This document shows, piece by piece, positions 7,812 through 19,600 of a stretch of DNA of 42,098 bases. The notes under the pieces were generated by a model. That model ran no database searches, was not told where the DNA came from, and saw only the letters and a list, made by a program, of their open reading frames with translations. Position 1 is the stretch's first letter. Every line of letters starts with the position of its first letter. The DNA comes from Rhodospirillales bacterium (lineage in GTDB: Bacteria > Pseudomonadota > Alphaproteobacteria > UBA828): contig JAPPMY010000230.1 in NCBI GenBank assembly GCA_028818855.1, positions 1-42,098 on the forward strand, read 5' to 3'. Both the position numbers and the translations under genes were made by a program.

Positions 7812-9032
7812 TCATGGATCCAGCTCCCTGGATTCGCCTGCCAGGGACTCGATGAAGGCGACGATCGCCTCCTTGTCTTCGTCGGGCGCCTCGCGCCCCA
7901 GCTGATACTCGAACATGGCATCGACGGCGTCTCGCAATGTCTCAGCGCTGCCGTCGTGAAGGTAGGGTGCGGTGAGCGCGGCCATGCGCAGGCTCGGGAC
8001 CTTGAAGGAATGGCGATCCTCCGGGTTTCCGGTGACGTTGTAGCGCCCGAGGTCGGCCTCGGTGATATCCCCCCGCTTCCTGAAGTAGTCGTTCAGGACG
8101 CCGAAGACCTGAAACATGTTGCCGCCCACGTTCGCTCCCTGATGGCACGACGAGCAGCCGTAATGCTTGAAGAGCGCGTAGCCGCGCTTCTCAAGCGCGC
8201 CGATGGCGTCCTCCTCGCCCTCCAGCCATCGGTCGAAAGGGCTGTGCGGAGTCGTCAGAGACTTCATGAACTCCGCAAGCGCATCCTTCGCGTTCTCCCG
8301 GCTGATGCCGTCGGGATACAGCGCCTGGAAGCGCCCCGGATAGCTCTCGTGGCTGTAGAGCTTCTCGATGACGTCGGGCCAGAGCGTCCCCAGCTCGACC
8401 GGCGACTGCACGGGACCGTCGATCTGCTGTTGGAGCGTGTTGGCCCGGCCGTCCCAGAACTGCTTGAACTGCAGTCCGACGTTGAACACTGTCGGCGCAT
8501 TGATCGAGCCCAGCCGGCCCTCGACCCCGACCGAGACCCTGCGTCCGTCGTCGCCGCCGGAGCCGAGATCGTGGCAGCTCACGCAGGCCGTGGTGTTATC
8601 CCTCGACAGTCTCGGGTCGTGGAACAGGGCGCGCCCGAGAGCCACCTTCTCGGGATCGGTTCCCATGTCCGCCGGAATCGGCCTCAACGGCTCGTCGGAC
8701 CCCGGACTGTCGGGAACTCGAATCGCAAAGTCTCCGTCGACCCCTTCCGGGCCTGGCGTGCTGGCACTCACCGCCTCTTGCGCCGCGGTCCCGGACGAGC
8801 CGTCGGCTGTTTCCCGGATCGGCTCGGCGGTATCCGCCCGGATCCAGGGTGTGTCCGCGGGAGCCACGTGGGTCTTCTCCATGCCGGGCGGGTGCGCAGC
8901 GAGGCCGCGCACGTCGTCCGCGAGGGCGGGAGGGAAGACAGTCAAAGTCGTCGGCAACGCAACCACCATCGCTATTCCGAGCCAGAATCGGACGCAGTCC
9001 ATGCCTGCGGCGAGCGGAGCCGGAGTTCTCAC
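7812..9032 (-). CDS. Di-haem cytochrome c peroxidase (CcpA/MauG family), copy 1
   Basis: This protein has 406 aa from a GTG at 9032 (GGGAG lies 10 bases upstream); an ATG at 9002 is an alternative. A signal or anchor segment (FWLGIAMVVALPTTLTVF) is followed by a variable spacer and then the two-haem core. Haem sites are CVSCH at about 149 and CSSCH at about 291. Family landmarks are LGRALFHDPRLS, APTVFNVG, FWDGRA, the Q-IDGPVQSPVEL stretch, and SLRMAALTAPYLHDGS followed by a methionine (DAVDAMFEY) that would ligate the high-potential haem. The methionine points to peroxidase rather than true MauG chemistry. It should act in the periplasm, reducing peroxide or oxidising a partner. It is similar over its core to copy 2 at 29816-30769. 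It is flanked on both sides by helical-repeat genes. Confidence 0.9.
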   Translation of the reverse strand: MRTPAPLAAGMDCVRFWLGIAMVVALPTTLTVFPPALADDVRGLAAHPPGMEKTHVAPADTPWIRADTAEPIRETADGSSGTAAQEAVSASTPGPEGVDGDFAIRVPDSPGSDEPLRPIPADMGTDPEKVALGRALFHDPRLSRDNTTACVSCHDLGSGGDDGRRVSVGVEGRLGSINAPTVFNVGLQFKQFWDGRANTLQQQIDGPVQSPVELGTLWPDVIEKLYSHESYPGRFQALYPDGISRENAKDALAEFMKSLTTPHSPFDRWLEGEEDAIGALEKRGYALFKHYGCSSCHQGANVGGNMFQVFGVLNDYFRKRGDITEADLGRYNVTGNPEDRHSFKVPSLRMAALTAPYLHDGSAETLRDAVDAMFEYQLGREAPDEDKEAIVAFIESLAGESRELDP

Positions 9033-9097
9033 GGCGAATCCGCTCCCTCAGGATCGGGCAGCGTCCCGGGCCGCATCGGCATTCACCCCGGGGCTCC

Positions 9098-9117
9098 CGC
9101 CCGTCTCCGTGCGGGCG
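9098..9117 (-). terminator. Short hairpin in the 252-base gap upstream of peroxidase copy 1
   Basis: CGCCCG (9098-9103) pairs with CGGGCG (9112-9117) around an 8-base loop. The gap 9033-9284 otherwise shows no gene I can support. There is no T-run; a role in processing between the two genes is possible. Confidence 0.25.
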
Positions 9118-9284
9118 CACGCGTGAAGGAGCGGGGCCGACAGCGCATCACGAGGCCACGCCGGATCCGCGGCGCTGCCGTGTTTCGAGACCGGCAGGTC
9201 CGGCCCCCGGCCGGAACCCGCCTCGTCTCGCAACCGGGCGTGCTTCCCGTGCTGCACCTGCCGGCCCCTCGGCGAACGCGGCCG

Positions 9285-10238
9285 TCACGTCGCCTGATAG
9301 TCGACGGCCGCCTTTGCCAGGATATCCAGGTTCCTGATCAGCCGGAGAACCTGCGAAAAGACATCCCGCGGCCTCTTGTTCCTGGCCATGGCGTGCTCCT
9401 CGCGCGGTAGTTGAATATCGAGATGGGCCTTGATTCGCACCATCTCCGCCAGCAGCACGTTCGTGGCCTCGTAGACCTCCGCCGGAGACACCCGCACCAG
9501 CGTGATCTGCGGCACGCCCGACGCGTCCATGCCGAGCCTGGTCTGCAGGTTGATGATCTTGAACGTCGCCCGCAGCACCTGCTGCGCGACCGCCTTCATC
9601 CTCTTCCGCTGATCGACGACGGGCGCATCGAGATCCAGCGCGACCTTGAGCTTGGCCGCGATCAGCTCCATCTCGTCGTGAAGGAACATGATGTGGTTGT
9701 AGACGTCGTTCGGATCGACGGGATGGCCGACAAGCCCGTCCAGCAGGAACGAAGCGTCACCGAGATGCTGGTACACATACGTCGGCGTCTTCCCTCCCTC
9801 GAGCGGGGCGGGCCGGATCTCTTCCTCAATGACGAGCTCCTCCTTGATCCTGCGCACCTCCGCCAGGCTGTTCTGCACACTCCTGTAGACGTCGCCCGGG
9901 ATGATGTCCTTGACCGGAATCTGCCCGATCCTGGCGGGGTCGATGCCCAGCCTCCGCTGCGCGGCGGAGATCTTCTCCAGGACCTCCAGGGACTTCGCGT
10001 ACACGTGCACGGGCGCGCGGTCTTCCTGCAGCTCGGCCTCGACGGGATAGACGGTAATGCCCATCTCCTCGCGCAGGATCTCGATCTCCGAGATCAGATC
10101 CGAGGTGGCCTGATACACGTGGCTGGGGGTCGCTTCCTCGTACTTGACTTCCTGCGAGAGCGCTTCTCCCGGCAGGGCGAGGGCTCCCGAGAGCCCCAGG
10201 CAGCAGGCGGCAACCGCCGCCTTCATTCCCAACTTCAT
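9285..10238 (-). CDS. Exported eight-repeat helical protein, unknown function
   Basis: This is a 317-aa protein from the ATG at 10238, with a strong AAGGAG 9 bases upstream. A signal peptide (MKAAVAACCLGLSGALALPG, cleavage near ALS-QEV) sends it to the periplasm. The mature protein reads as about eight degenerate units of 30-40 residues, each starting with a V-Y/F motif and one amphipathic helix: HVYQATSDLISEI, HVYAKSLEVLEKI, DVYRSVQNSLAEV, YVYQHLGDASFLLDGL, DVYNHIMFLHDEMELI, AVAQQVLRATFKII, EVYEATNVLLAEMV and DVFSQVLRLIRNLDIL. I know no family with this pattern. A paralogue lies at 6365-7624, and both border peroxidase copy 1. It is probably a periplasmic scaffold or adaptor; this is inference from location only. 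Confidence 0.85.
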   Translation of the reverse strand: MKLGMKAAVAACCLGLSGALALPGEALSQEVKYEEATPSHVYQATSDLISEIEILREEMGITVYPVEAELQEDRAPVHVYAKSLEVLEKISAAQRRLGIDPARIGQIPVKDIIPGDVYRSVQNSLAEVRRIKEELVIEEEIRPAPLEGGKTPTYVYQHLGDASFLLDGLVGHPVDPNDVYNHIMFLHDEMELIAAKLKVALDLDAPVVDQRKRMKAVAQQVLRATFKIINLQTRLGMDASGVPQITLVRVSPAEVYEATNVLLAEMVRIKAHLDIQLPREEHAMARNKRPRDVFSQVLRLIRNLDILAKAAVDYQAT

Positions 10239-10283
10239 CTTCGCTTTCTCCTTTCGAGCTAGAGTTGGCATTCGGATTCACGT

Positions 10284-10315
10284 TATTTACGCGGTCCCAT
10301 GCGAGCAGAGTGCAA
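10284..10315 (-). promoter_or_regulatory. Candidate promoter of the helical-repeat/peroxidase segment
   Basis: On the minus strand TTGCAC (10310-10315) is followed 20 bases later by TAAATA (10284-10289), in a locally AT-richer stretch about 50 bases upstream of the ATG at 10238. The spacing is longer than the usual 17, so the match is weak. It lies just after a hairpin that could end the secretin transcript. Confidence 0.25.
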
Positions 10316-10325
10316 GCCGCGGTCC

Positions 10326-10347
10326 CGGCGCGTTCTTCGCGGCGCCG
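10326..10347 (-). terminator. Hairpin downstream of the giant secretin gene
   Basis: CGGCGC (10326-10331) pairs with GCGCCG (10342-10347) around a 10-base loop, about 320 bases downstream of the secretin stop and just before the candidate promoter. No T-run follows. Its position would suit partial termination between the secretin and the helical-protein gene. Confidence 0.3.
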
Positions 10348-10383
10348 TTGCGTTGTTCTTCCGCCGGCATGACGATCGGAAGT

Positions 10384-10473
10384 TCATGAGATCAACACCC
10401 GGAAAAGGTGGACGAACGGCCGCAACATCTCGAGCACGTCCAGCGAGAACTCGGCCAACGACGGAAGATTCAT
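10384..10473 (-). CDS. Possible 29-aa hydrophobic peptide downstream of secretin
   Basis: ATG at 10473 to TGA at 10384 encodes a 29-residue peptide (MNLPSLAEFSLDVLEMLRPF, then VHLFRVLIS). An AAGGA motif lies about 10 bases upstream. The sequence would form an amphipathic or membrane-surface helix. The gap 10239-10668 is otherwise empty of genes. Chance is quite possible for so short a frame. Confidence 0.3.
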   Translation of the reverse strand: MNLPSLAEFSLDVLEMLRPFVHLFRVLIS

Positions 10474-10668
10474 CTCGTGGGGTTCCTTGTCGGTCTGGCG
10501 GTGGACAGGCCGGCACAGTTGTCCGGAGTTCGGTCCGCAGGACTGCGCCGCCGGCGCAAGTCCGGCGCAGCAAGGTCTCGTTCGGAGCGGCGGGCGGAAT
10601 CGCCGCGTGGCGACATTCCGGTCGCATACAGGGGGCAGGCTGGATCGACACGGCAACGCGACCTCTCG

Positions 10669-13600
10669 TTAGTAGTAGTAGCTGTTGACGGTCTGCCCCG
10701 AACCGGCCGCGACGGCTTCGTTCGGAGCCGGTCCGGCCTCCACCAGGCGGGCGGTGACGGTGACGATCAGCTCCAGCTCGTCCGCCCGTGTCGAGGTGTG
10801 CCCGAACATTCCTCCGACGAGCGGCAGGTCCTTGAGCACGGGCACGCCCGATTGCACCTCGTTCGACGCGCTGCTGAAGAGCCCGGCGATCACGACCGAC
10901 TCCCCGTCGCCCATGGCCACGGTGGTCTCCGCGCGCCGCACGTTGATCACGGGGACGGTGACCCCGCCGGCAACCTGAACCGAGTTGTCCTGCGAAGGCT
11001 CCGAGACCTCGGGCCGCACGGTCAGCTCGATCCGACCCTCGTCGACGATGGTGGGAACGAAGTCGAGAACGACCCCGTACTTCTTGTACTCGAAGACGAT
11101 CACCCCGTCCTGGAAGCCGGACGGCAGCGGAAACTCGCCGCCCGAGAAGAACGACGCCGTCTCGCCCGAGTTCGCGGTGACGTTCGGCCGCGCCAGCACG
11201 TTAGCCAGCCCCGCCTTCGCCAGGGCGTCGACCATGCCGGTGATGCCGATCTCTTCCCACGTCCTGGAGAGAACGAGCGACGGCGACGTGAGCCCGTCCA
11301 CGACCGTTGGCGGGATCGTTCCGGGACCCCCGACGCCGCCCACCGCCGACGGAAGCGGCAGCTGCCGCCCGATTCGGAAGCCGCCGCCCAGGCTGCCCTC
11401 GGCGGACCGCCCGAACAGCTCCCAGTTGAACCCGAATTCCTCGGCGATGGAGCGCTGCACCTCCGCGATCTGCACCTCCAGGTTCACCTGCAGCGGGCCG
11501 CCGATACGAAGGCCGTTCTCCACCGCCGTGCCGGGCGGCAGCGAGACCGCTGCAAGCCGCTGCGCGCGATCGGCCGCTGCCGCCGAGTTGACCTCGCCCA
11601 CCAGCGAAACGCCGTGCTCCAGGGCGCGCACGCGCACGCCGTCGAACTCCGGGTCCGTCCCTAGGGCCGCGCGAAGAGGTGCGATGTCCAGCACCGTGCG
11701 CAGGTTGTTCTCGACCAGGGCGTCTTCGGGCAGCGTGGCGGCCGCGAGCCGGGCGGCCCGCTCGAAGTCCACCTGCGAACCCACTTCGCCCGTAAGCGCA
11801 ACGCCACGGTCGACGCGCTTCACCAGGATCGCCTCGAAACCCACCTCGGCGGCCATGAGCGCCCGCAGCGGCGCCAGGTCCAACCCCACCGTCAGGTTGT
11901 TCTCCACCAGCATGCCTTCCGGGAGAGAGGCGGCCGCAAGGCGCAGCGCCCGTCCGGCCGCCTCTGGCGAAGCGACATCGCCCGCGAGCGCAACGCCGCG
12001 CAAGAGCTTCTGGACCTGCACGCGCTCCAGGCCGGGCTCCCCGGCCAGAAGCGCGCGGAGCGGCTCGACGTCCGGCGCCACGCGCAGGTTGTTCTCCACC
12101 GCAATCCCTTCCGGAAGCGCGGCAGTTGCGAGACGGGCGGCCCTCTCCGACGCCTCGGCCGAGCCCGCCTCGCCGGTGAGCGCAACGCCCCCGCCGACAC
12201 GCTTCACCCGGACGTTGCGCAGCTCCGGATCGCCGGCCAGGAGCACGCGCAGGGGCGCGAGATCCAGACGCACGTTCAGGCTGCTCTCCACCAGCATGCC
12301 TTCCGGAAGCGACGCAGTCGCGAGACGGAGCGCCAGGTCGGCCGCCGCATGCGAGTCGACGTCCCCGGTCAGCGCCACCCCCCGCGCGAGCTGCTGCACC
12401 TCGACCCGATCCAGTTCCGGCGCTCCGGCAAGCAGCGCGCGCAGGGGCCCGATATCCGGCACCACGCGCAGGCCGGTCTCGACATGCGTGCCTTCCGGAA
12501 GAAGCGCTGCGGCGAGGCGGGACGCCTGCTCGGCAGCCGCCGCAGAGCCCACCCCGCCGATCAGCGCGACGCCCCGGCCGGTCCGTTCCACGCGGACGCC
12601 GGCAAGCTCGGGATCGCCGGCGACGACCGAGCGGAGCGGCCCGAGGTCCAGGCCCACGTTCAGGTTGTTCTCCAACGGGACGCCCTCGGGAAGCGATGCC
12701 GCCGCAAGCCGCAACGCGCGGTCCTCCGCCACGGGCGATTCGACCTCCCCGGAGAGGGCGACGCCGCGCGCGAGGCGCTGCGCCTGCACGCGCTCCAGCC
12801 CGGGCTCCGCAGCCAGAGCCAGACGCAGGGGCTCGATATCCGGCAGCACCCGCAGGCTGTTCTCCACCGGCACGCCCTCTGGCAGCGATGCCGATGCGAT
12901 CCGCTGCGCCCTTTCGGACGCCTCTGCGGAAGCGACCTCGCCGGTCAGCACGACTCCGCCGGCCAGCCCCTGCACCTGCACGCGGGCCAGCTCCGGCTCC
13001 CCAGCCAGGAGCGTGCGCAGAGCCGCGAAGTCGAACACCACGCGAAGGTTGTTCTCGACCGCCACGCCCTCGGGGAGCGACGCCGCGGCGAGACGGTGCG
13101 CACGACCGGCGGCCTGTTCGGAAGCGACCTCGCCGGTCAGTGCGAGCCCGCGGTCCAACCGCTGCACCAGGACGCCCTCCAGGCCCGGCTCGGCCGCGAG
13201 CAGCGCGCGGGCCGGCTCGACGTCCCACACCACGCTCAGATTGTCCTCCACCAGCAGGCCTTCCGGCAGGGACGCCCTGGCAAGCCGGAGCGCGCGATCG
13301 GTCATGTCCGCAGAAGCGACCTCTCCCGCGAGGGCAACGCCTCGTGCGAGCCGCTTCGCCTTCACGCGGTCCAGTCCGGGCTCTGCGGCAAGAACCGTGC
13401 GCAGAGGCTCGATATCGAACACGACGCGCAGGTTGTTCTCGACGGGCAGGCCTTCCGGCAGTGAGCCAACGGCGAGACGGAGCGACCGTTCCGCTGCCTC
13501 GACCGACGCGACCTCGCCGGTTAGCGCGACGCTCCGACCGACCCGCTGCACGTGGACGCCGGCAAGACCGGGCTCGCCCGCCATGAAGGTGCGAAGCGGA

Positions 13601-16600
13601 GCGAGGTCCAGCCCCACTGCCAGGTTGTTCTCCACCAGCAATCCCTCAGGGAGGGAGGCGGCGGCCAGACGGAGCGCGCGATCTTCCGCTTCCGGGGAGT
13701 CGACCGGGCCGGAAAGGGCGACGCCGCGCGCGAGCCGCTGCACGCTCACCTGTTCGAGCCCCGGCGCCGCGCCCAGGGCCGCGCGCACCGGCTCGATGTC
13801 GAACAGCACCCGCAGGTTGTTCTCGACCGGAACCGTCTCCGGCAGGGACGTCACGGCGAGACGGTGCGCCCGGTCGGCTGCCTCGGCCGACGCGACCTCG
13901 CCGGTCAGCGCGACGCCGCGGCCCACCCGCTGCACCGCGACATCCTCGAGGCCCGGCTGGCCGGCCATGAACGCACCCAGGGGCGAGAGATCCTGCGAAC
14001 CGGGCTCGCCCGCCAGGAGGGCGCGAAGAGGACCGAGATCCAGCCCGATGCTCAGGTTGTTCTCCACCGGCAATCCCTCGGGCAGGGAAGCGGCAGCGAT
14101 ACGGAGCGCGCGGTCCGCATCGGCCGCTGAGTCGACCTCGCCCGCAAGGGCAACGCCGCGCGCCAGGCGCCGGACCTGCACGCCTTCGAGGCCCGGCTCG
14201 CCGGCCAGGACCGTGCGCAGGGGCGCGAGCTCGAACCGCACCCGAAGATCGTTCTCCACCGGCGTGCCTTGCGGAAGCGCGGCCGTCGCCAGGCGATACG
14301 AACGCTCCGATGCCTCTGCCCAGGCAACCTCGCCGGTCAGAGCGACGCCTCTGCCGACCCGCTGCACCCGGACACCCTCCAGACCCTGCTCTCGCGCCAG
14401 GAGGGCGCGAAGTGGGGCGAGCTCCAGGGTCACGGTCAGGTTGTTCTCGACCAGGAGGCCTGCCGGCAGTGAGGCCGTAGCCAGTCCGAGCGCCCGGTCG
14501 GCCGCCCCGGGCGAATCGACGTCGCCGGCGAGGGCGACGCCGCGGGCCAGACGCCGGACCAACACACGCTCGAGGCCGGGCTCGTCCGCCAAAGCCGCCC
14601 GAAGCGGCTCGATGTCAAACTCGACGCGAAGGGTGTTGCCGACCGGTGTGCCTTCCGGAAGCGAGGCGACCGCAAGCCGATAGGTGCGCTCGGCGGCTTC
14701 CGCCGATACAACCCGGCCGGTCAGTGCCGCACCGCGGCCCATCCGCTGCACCTGGACGCCTTCCAGCCCCGGCTCGTCGGCGATGAGTTCCCGCAGCGCC
14801 TCGAGGTCCGCCACGACCCGCAGATTATTCTCAACCGGCATGCCTTCCGGGAGCGACGCCGCGGCAAGGCGATACGCCCGATCGGATGCGTCGGCCGACG
14901 CGACCTCGCCAGTCAGTGCCACACCGGCACCCACCCGTTGCACCCGGACAGAGGCGAAAGCGATTTCGCCCGCCATCAGCGCGCGTACGGGCCGGAGGTC
15001 CAGCCCCACGTCCAGGTTGTTCTCCACCACCGTGCCTTCCGGGAGTGAGGCGGAAGCCAGACGGAGCGCAAGGTCTGCCGCCGCGGGAGAGGCCACCTCA
15101 CCCGTCAGCGCCACCCCCCGGGCGAGCCTCCGAACATGCACGAGATGCAATCCGGGCTCGCCGGACAGAAGCGAGCGCAAGGGCTCGATGTCGAACACGA
15201 CCCGAAGATTGTTCTCGACGAGCACGCTCTCCGGCAAAGAAGCGGCCGCAAGCCGGAGCGCCCGGTCGGCGGCTTCCGCCGAAGCCACCTCGCCGGTCAG
15301 CGCCACCCCTCGTCCGATCCGTTGCACCTGGACATCGCCAAGATCGGGCTCGCCGGCCAGCATCGCGTGCAGTGGTGCGAGGTCCAGCTCGACGTTCAGG
15401 TTGTTCTCGACCAGGAGGCCGTCCGGCAGGGACGCCGCGGCCAGGCGGAGAGTCCGATCCGCCGACGCCGGCGAATCGACCTCTCCCGTGAGGGCGACGC
15501 CGCGGGCCAGCCGCCGCACCTGCACGCGGCCCAGTCCGCGCTCCTCGGCCAGAACCGCGCGCAGGGATTCGATATCGAACACCACGCGCAGGTTGTTCTC
15601 CACGAGAGCGGTGTCCGTGAGCGACGCCACTGCCAGCCGGCGGGCCCGATCTGCGGCTTCCGCGGAGGCCACCTCACCGGTCAGGGCCACACCCCGTTCG
15701 ACCCTCCTCACTTCCACGTCCTCGAGGCCGGGCTCGCCGGCCAGCAGCGCACGAAGCGAGTCCAGATCGTGTCCCACCTTCAGGTTGTTCTCCACCGGAA
15801 TGTCTTCCGGAAGAGAGGCCGCCGCCAGCGTGAGTGCGTGGCTCTCCGCTGCAGGCGAGGCAACCTCCCCCGAGAGAGCAACGCTGCGGGCCAGCTTCGC
15901 CACCTGCACGCGATCCAGCCCCGGCTCGCCGGCCAGGAGAGCGCGGAGAGGCGCCACGTCGAACACGATCCGCAGGTGGTTTGCTACAGGCGAGCCTTCA
16001 GGAAGCGCGTCTACTGCGAGCCGGTGCGCACGCTCGGCGGCCTCCAGCGATGCAACCTCACCGCTGAGCGCGACGCCGAGGCCGTCCCGCTGAACCTTGA
16101 CATCCCACAGTCCCGGCTCGTTCTCGACGAGCGCGATCAACGGCATGAGGTCGAGCTTCAGATCCAGATTGTTCTCGACCAACAGGCCTTGCGGCAGGGA
16201 CGCCCTGGCCACGCGGACCGCCCGGTCCGCCATCTCCGGCGTGTCCACCTCACCGGCAAGCGCGACGCCGCGGGCGAGCCTCTGCACCTGCACCCGTTGC
16301 AGCCCGGGTTCGCCGGCGAGTGCCGCACGAAGAGGCTCGATATCGAACACCACTCGCAGGTTGTTCTCCACCGACAGGTCTTCGGGCAGCGGGGCCGCTG
16401 CGAGTCGGACCGCCCGATCGGCGGACTCTGCCGAAGCGACCTCGCCGGTCAGCACCACGCCCCGGCCGACCCGCCGCACCTGCACGTCGCCCAGGTCCGG
16501 ATCGCCCGCCATCAGGGCGCGCACCGGCTCGAGGTCCAGCCCGACGTTCAGGTTGTCTTCGACCAGCAGGCCTTCGGGGAGCGAGGCGGCGGCAAGACGG

Positions 16601-19600
16601 AGCGCGCGATCCGCCGCTTCCGGCGAATCGACGTCTCCAGAGAGAGCGACGCCGCGCGCGAGCCGCTTTGCACGCACGCGATCCAGCCCCGGCTCCCGAG
16701 CCAGGAGTTCGCGCAAAGGCTGGACATCCAGCGCCACCTGAAGGCTGTCCTCGACGGGCACGCTCTCCGGCAGGGAGGCCACCGCAAGCCCGCGCGCCCG
16801 GTCGGCAGCCTCGGCCGATCCGACCTCGCCGGTCAGTGCGACGCCGCGGCCCACCCGCTTCACCTCGACCTTCTCCAGGTCCGGCTCGCCCGCCAGCAGC
16901 GCCCGAAGCGGCAAGAGGTCCAGCTCGACGTCGAGGTTGTTCTCCACCAGCAGGCCGTCCGGGAGAGACGCGGTGGCCAGTCGGAGCGCGCGATCCGCCG
17001 CCTCCGGCGAGTCGACCTCACCGCCCAGGGCGACCCCGCGGGTCAAGCGCTTCACTTGCACCTGCTCGAGCCCGGGCTCTGAGGCCAGGATCGCGCGCAC
17101 GGGCTCGATGTCGAAGACGACCCGCAGGTTGCTCTCCACCGACACGTCCGCTGGAAGCGAGGCCACGGCGAGACGGTTCGCCCGGCCGGCCGCCTCCGCC
17201 GACGCAACCTCGCCGGTCAGCGCGACACCGCGGCCTATGCGTTGCAGTTCGACATCGGCGAGACCGGGTTCGCCCGCAAAGAGCGCCCTCAATGGCTCCA
17301 GATCCGGGCCAACATCGAGCTCGCCCTCCACCGGGACGCCTTCCGGAAGCGAGGCCGCGGCGAGCCGAAGCGCGCGGCTCTCCGCTTCGGGCGAGTCGAC
17401 GCCGCCGGAGAGAACGACACTCCGGGCAAGCCGTTGCACCTGCACGCGACCCAGTCCGGGCTCGTCTTCCAGGGCCGCGCGCAGAGGAGCGGCGTCGAAC
17501 GCCAGCTGCAGGTTGTCCTCTACCGGCGTGCCGTCCGGGAGAGAGGCCGCGGCAAGCCGCCGAGCCCGATCGGCCGCTTCGATCGACGCGACCTCGCCGG
17601 TCAGCACCACGCCGCGGCCCTCCCGTTGCGCTTCGACATCCTCCAGGCCCGGCTCACCCGAAATGAGGGCACTGAGCGGCGAGAGATCCAGCTGCAATTC
17701 CAGATTGCTCTCCACAAGAATGCCTTCCGGCAAAGAGGCGACGGCAATGCGGAACGCTCGGTCCGCCATCTCGGGCGTGTCCACCTTGCCCGTGAGCGCC
17801 ACCCCGCGGGCAAGCCGCCGCGCGTGCACGCGGTGCAGCCCGGGCTCGCCGGCCAGCGCCGCGCGCAGCGGCAAGAGATCCAGTTCGACGTTCAGGTTGT
17901 TCTCGACCAGCAGGCCGTCCGGGAGAGACGCGGTTGCCAGCCCGAGCGCGCGATCCGCAGCCTCCGGCGAGTCGACCTCGCCGCCCAGGGCAACGCCGCG
18001 GGTCAGGCGCTTCACCTCCACGCCTTCGAGGCCGGGCTCTGCAGCCAGAACCGCGCGCAGGGGCTCGACGTCGAAGACCACCCGCAGGTTGTTTTCCACC
18101 GATACGTCCGCCGGAAGCGAGGCCATTGCGAGACGGTTCGCCCGATCCGCAGTCTCTGCCGCAGTAACCTCTCCGGTCAGGGCGACGCCGTGTCCGATCC
18201 TGCGCACCTCGACGCCGGCAAGCCCGGGTTCTCCCGCCAGCAGCGCGCGCAACGGCGAGAGGTCCATCCCGATGTCCAGGTTGTTCTCGACCGGCACGCC
18301 CTCGGGGAGCGACGCCGCAACCAGCCGCAGAGCACGGTCCGCCGCTTCCTGCGAGCCTGCGTCGCCTGCGAGGACCACCCCGCGGGCGAGGCCGTCCACG
18401 CGCACGCCCTGCAGTCCGGGCTCGCCTGCCAGCAGCTGGCGCAGGAGCGCGAGGTCGAGCACCACCGCAACGTCCCGCTCGAACACGGACCCGTCCTCGC
18501 CGAGCACCGAGACGGTGGTGCGGCCCAGGTTCCGGCCCATGACGAACAGCACGCGCGGGGACAGCAGCTGCACGTCGGCAATGTCGGGAGAGGCCACCGC
18601 GACCGCCGCAGCGGCCGCCTCGAGGCTCAGCCGCTGCCCCGTTCCCAGCAGGACGGACCACTCACCGCCGGGCGCCGGCGCTCCCGTTCCGGCATCGGCC
18701 ATCTGCGCGAGGGGGTCGTCCGCACCGTCCACGGCCACCATCGTCGTGTGACGAACGTTCGCCGCCCCTGTCGGCCGCATCCATTCCGGCTGCCACAGAT
18801 AGTCATCCAGCTGCGGCGAGGCGGAGGCGAGCAGGATCGGCCGGTGGGAGGCCCTTGAAGCGGAGAAAGGGTCGTCGTTCGCGTAACCGTCCAGGACCGC
18901 GACGCTCTCCAACGGCGCCGGGCCCGTGTCCCAACGCAACAGCCGGGCTTCGCCGGCAATCCGGAACGAGGCGGTGCCGGACGCGTATGCGGCGACAGCG
19001 TCCGGACCTGCTCCGGGCGCCGCTCTCGTAGCGTCGCGAGGCAACACGAGCACATCCGGTGAAGACGCTGCGCTCTCGACCGGCGCCGGGGCGCGCCCTG
19101 GATCGCTCCGTCCCTCGTCTTCGAGCGTTGTCGATTGCGGCCCGGAAGCCGGTGCCGCCGCCAGGTCCCGCGTCTCGTCAGTCCTTGCCGTTGCTGCGAC
19201 GGGCTTCGGCCCGAGGGACACCGGCGACGACGGCAATTCCGAATAGGCGAGGTGCGAACCCCGGTCGTAGCGGAAGGCGGCCGCCAGGCGGACCGCGTTC
19301 GCAGCCTGCGCCGGATCCGGCCCCAGATGATGCGCCCACGCTTCGCCCGTGGCCACAGGCGAGCCGGCGGACGGTGCCGCTTCGGCTTCCAACGTCCCTA
19401 CAACAGGTGCCGAAGCCGCGATGGACCCAGGAGTGGCGGCGACCCTGCGCGAAGCCGGCACGCGCGAGGTCTCTGCAAGCGACAGCAGCCGCAGGTTGCC
19501 GGTCTCGAGGAGAACGTTCGCGCGGGCCACCATGCCCGCCTCTGCGGGCGTTGCTGCGTGCGAGCCGGCGGCGGTTTCCTCGACAGCATCCAGCGTCTCT

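Noticed and set aside
11494..18453. Tandem repeat considered as CRISPR or satellite
   Set aside because: Units of 192 bp are contiguous, diverged and in frame with a conserved protein fold; there are no spacers.
10985..18858. Very long plus-strand open frames across the secretin array (over 1200, 640 and 600 codons)
   Set aside because: They are antisense shadows of the 192-bp repeat in GC-rich DNA. Composition is dominated by S, A, R, T and P, there are no domain motifs, and the minus frame is a clear secretin.
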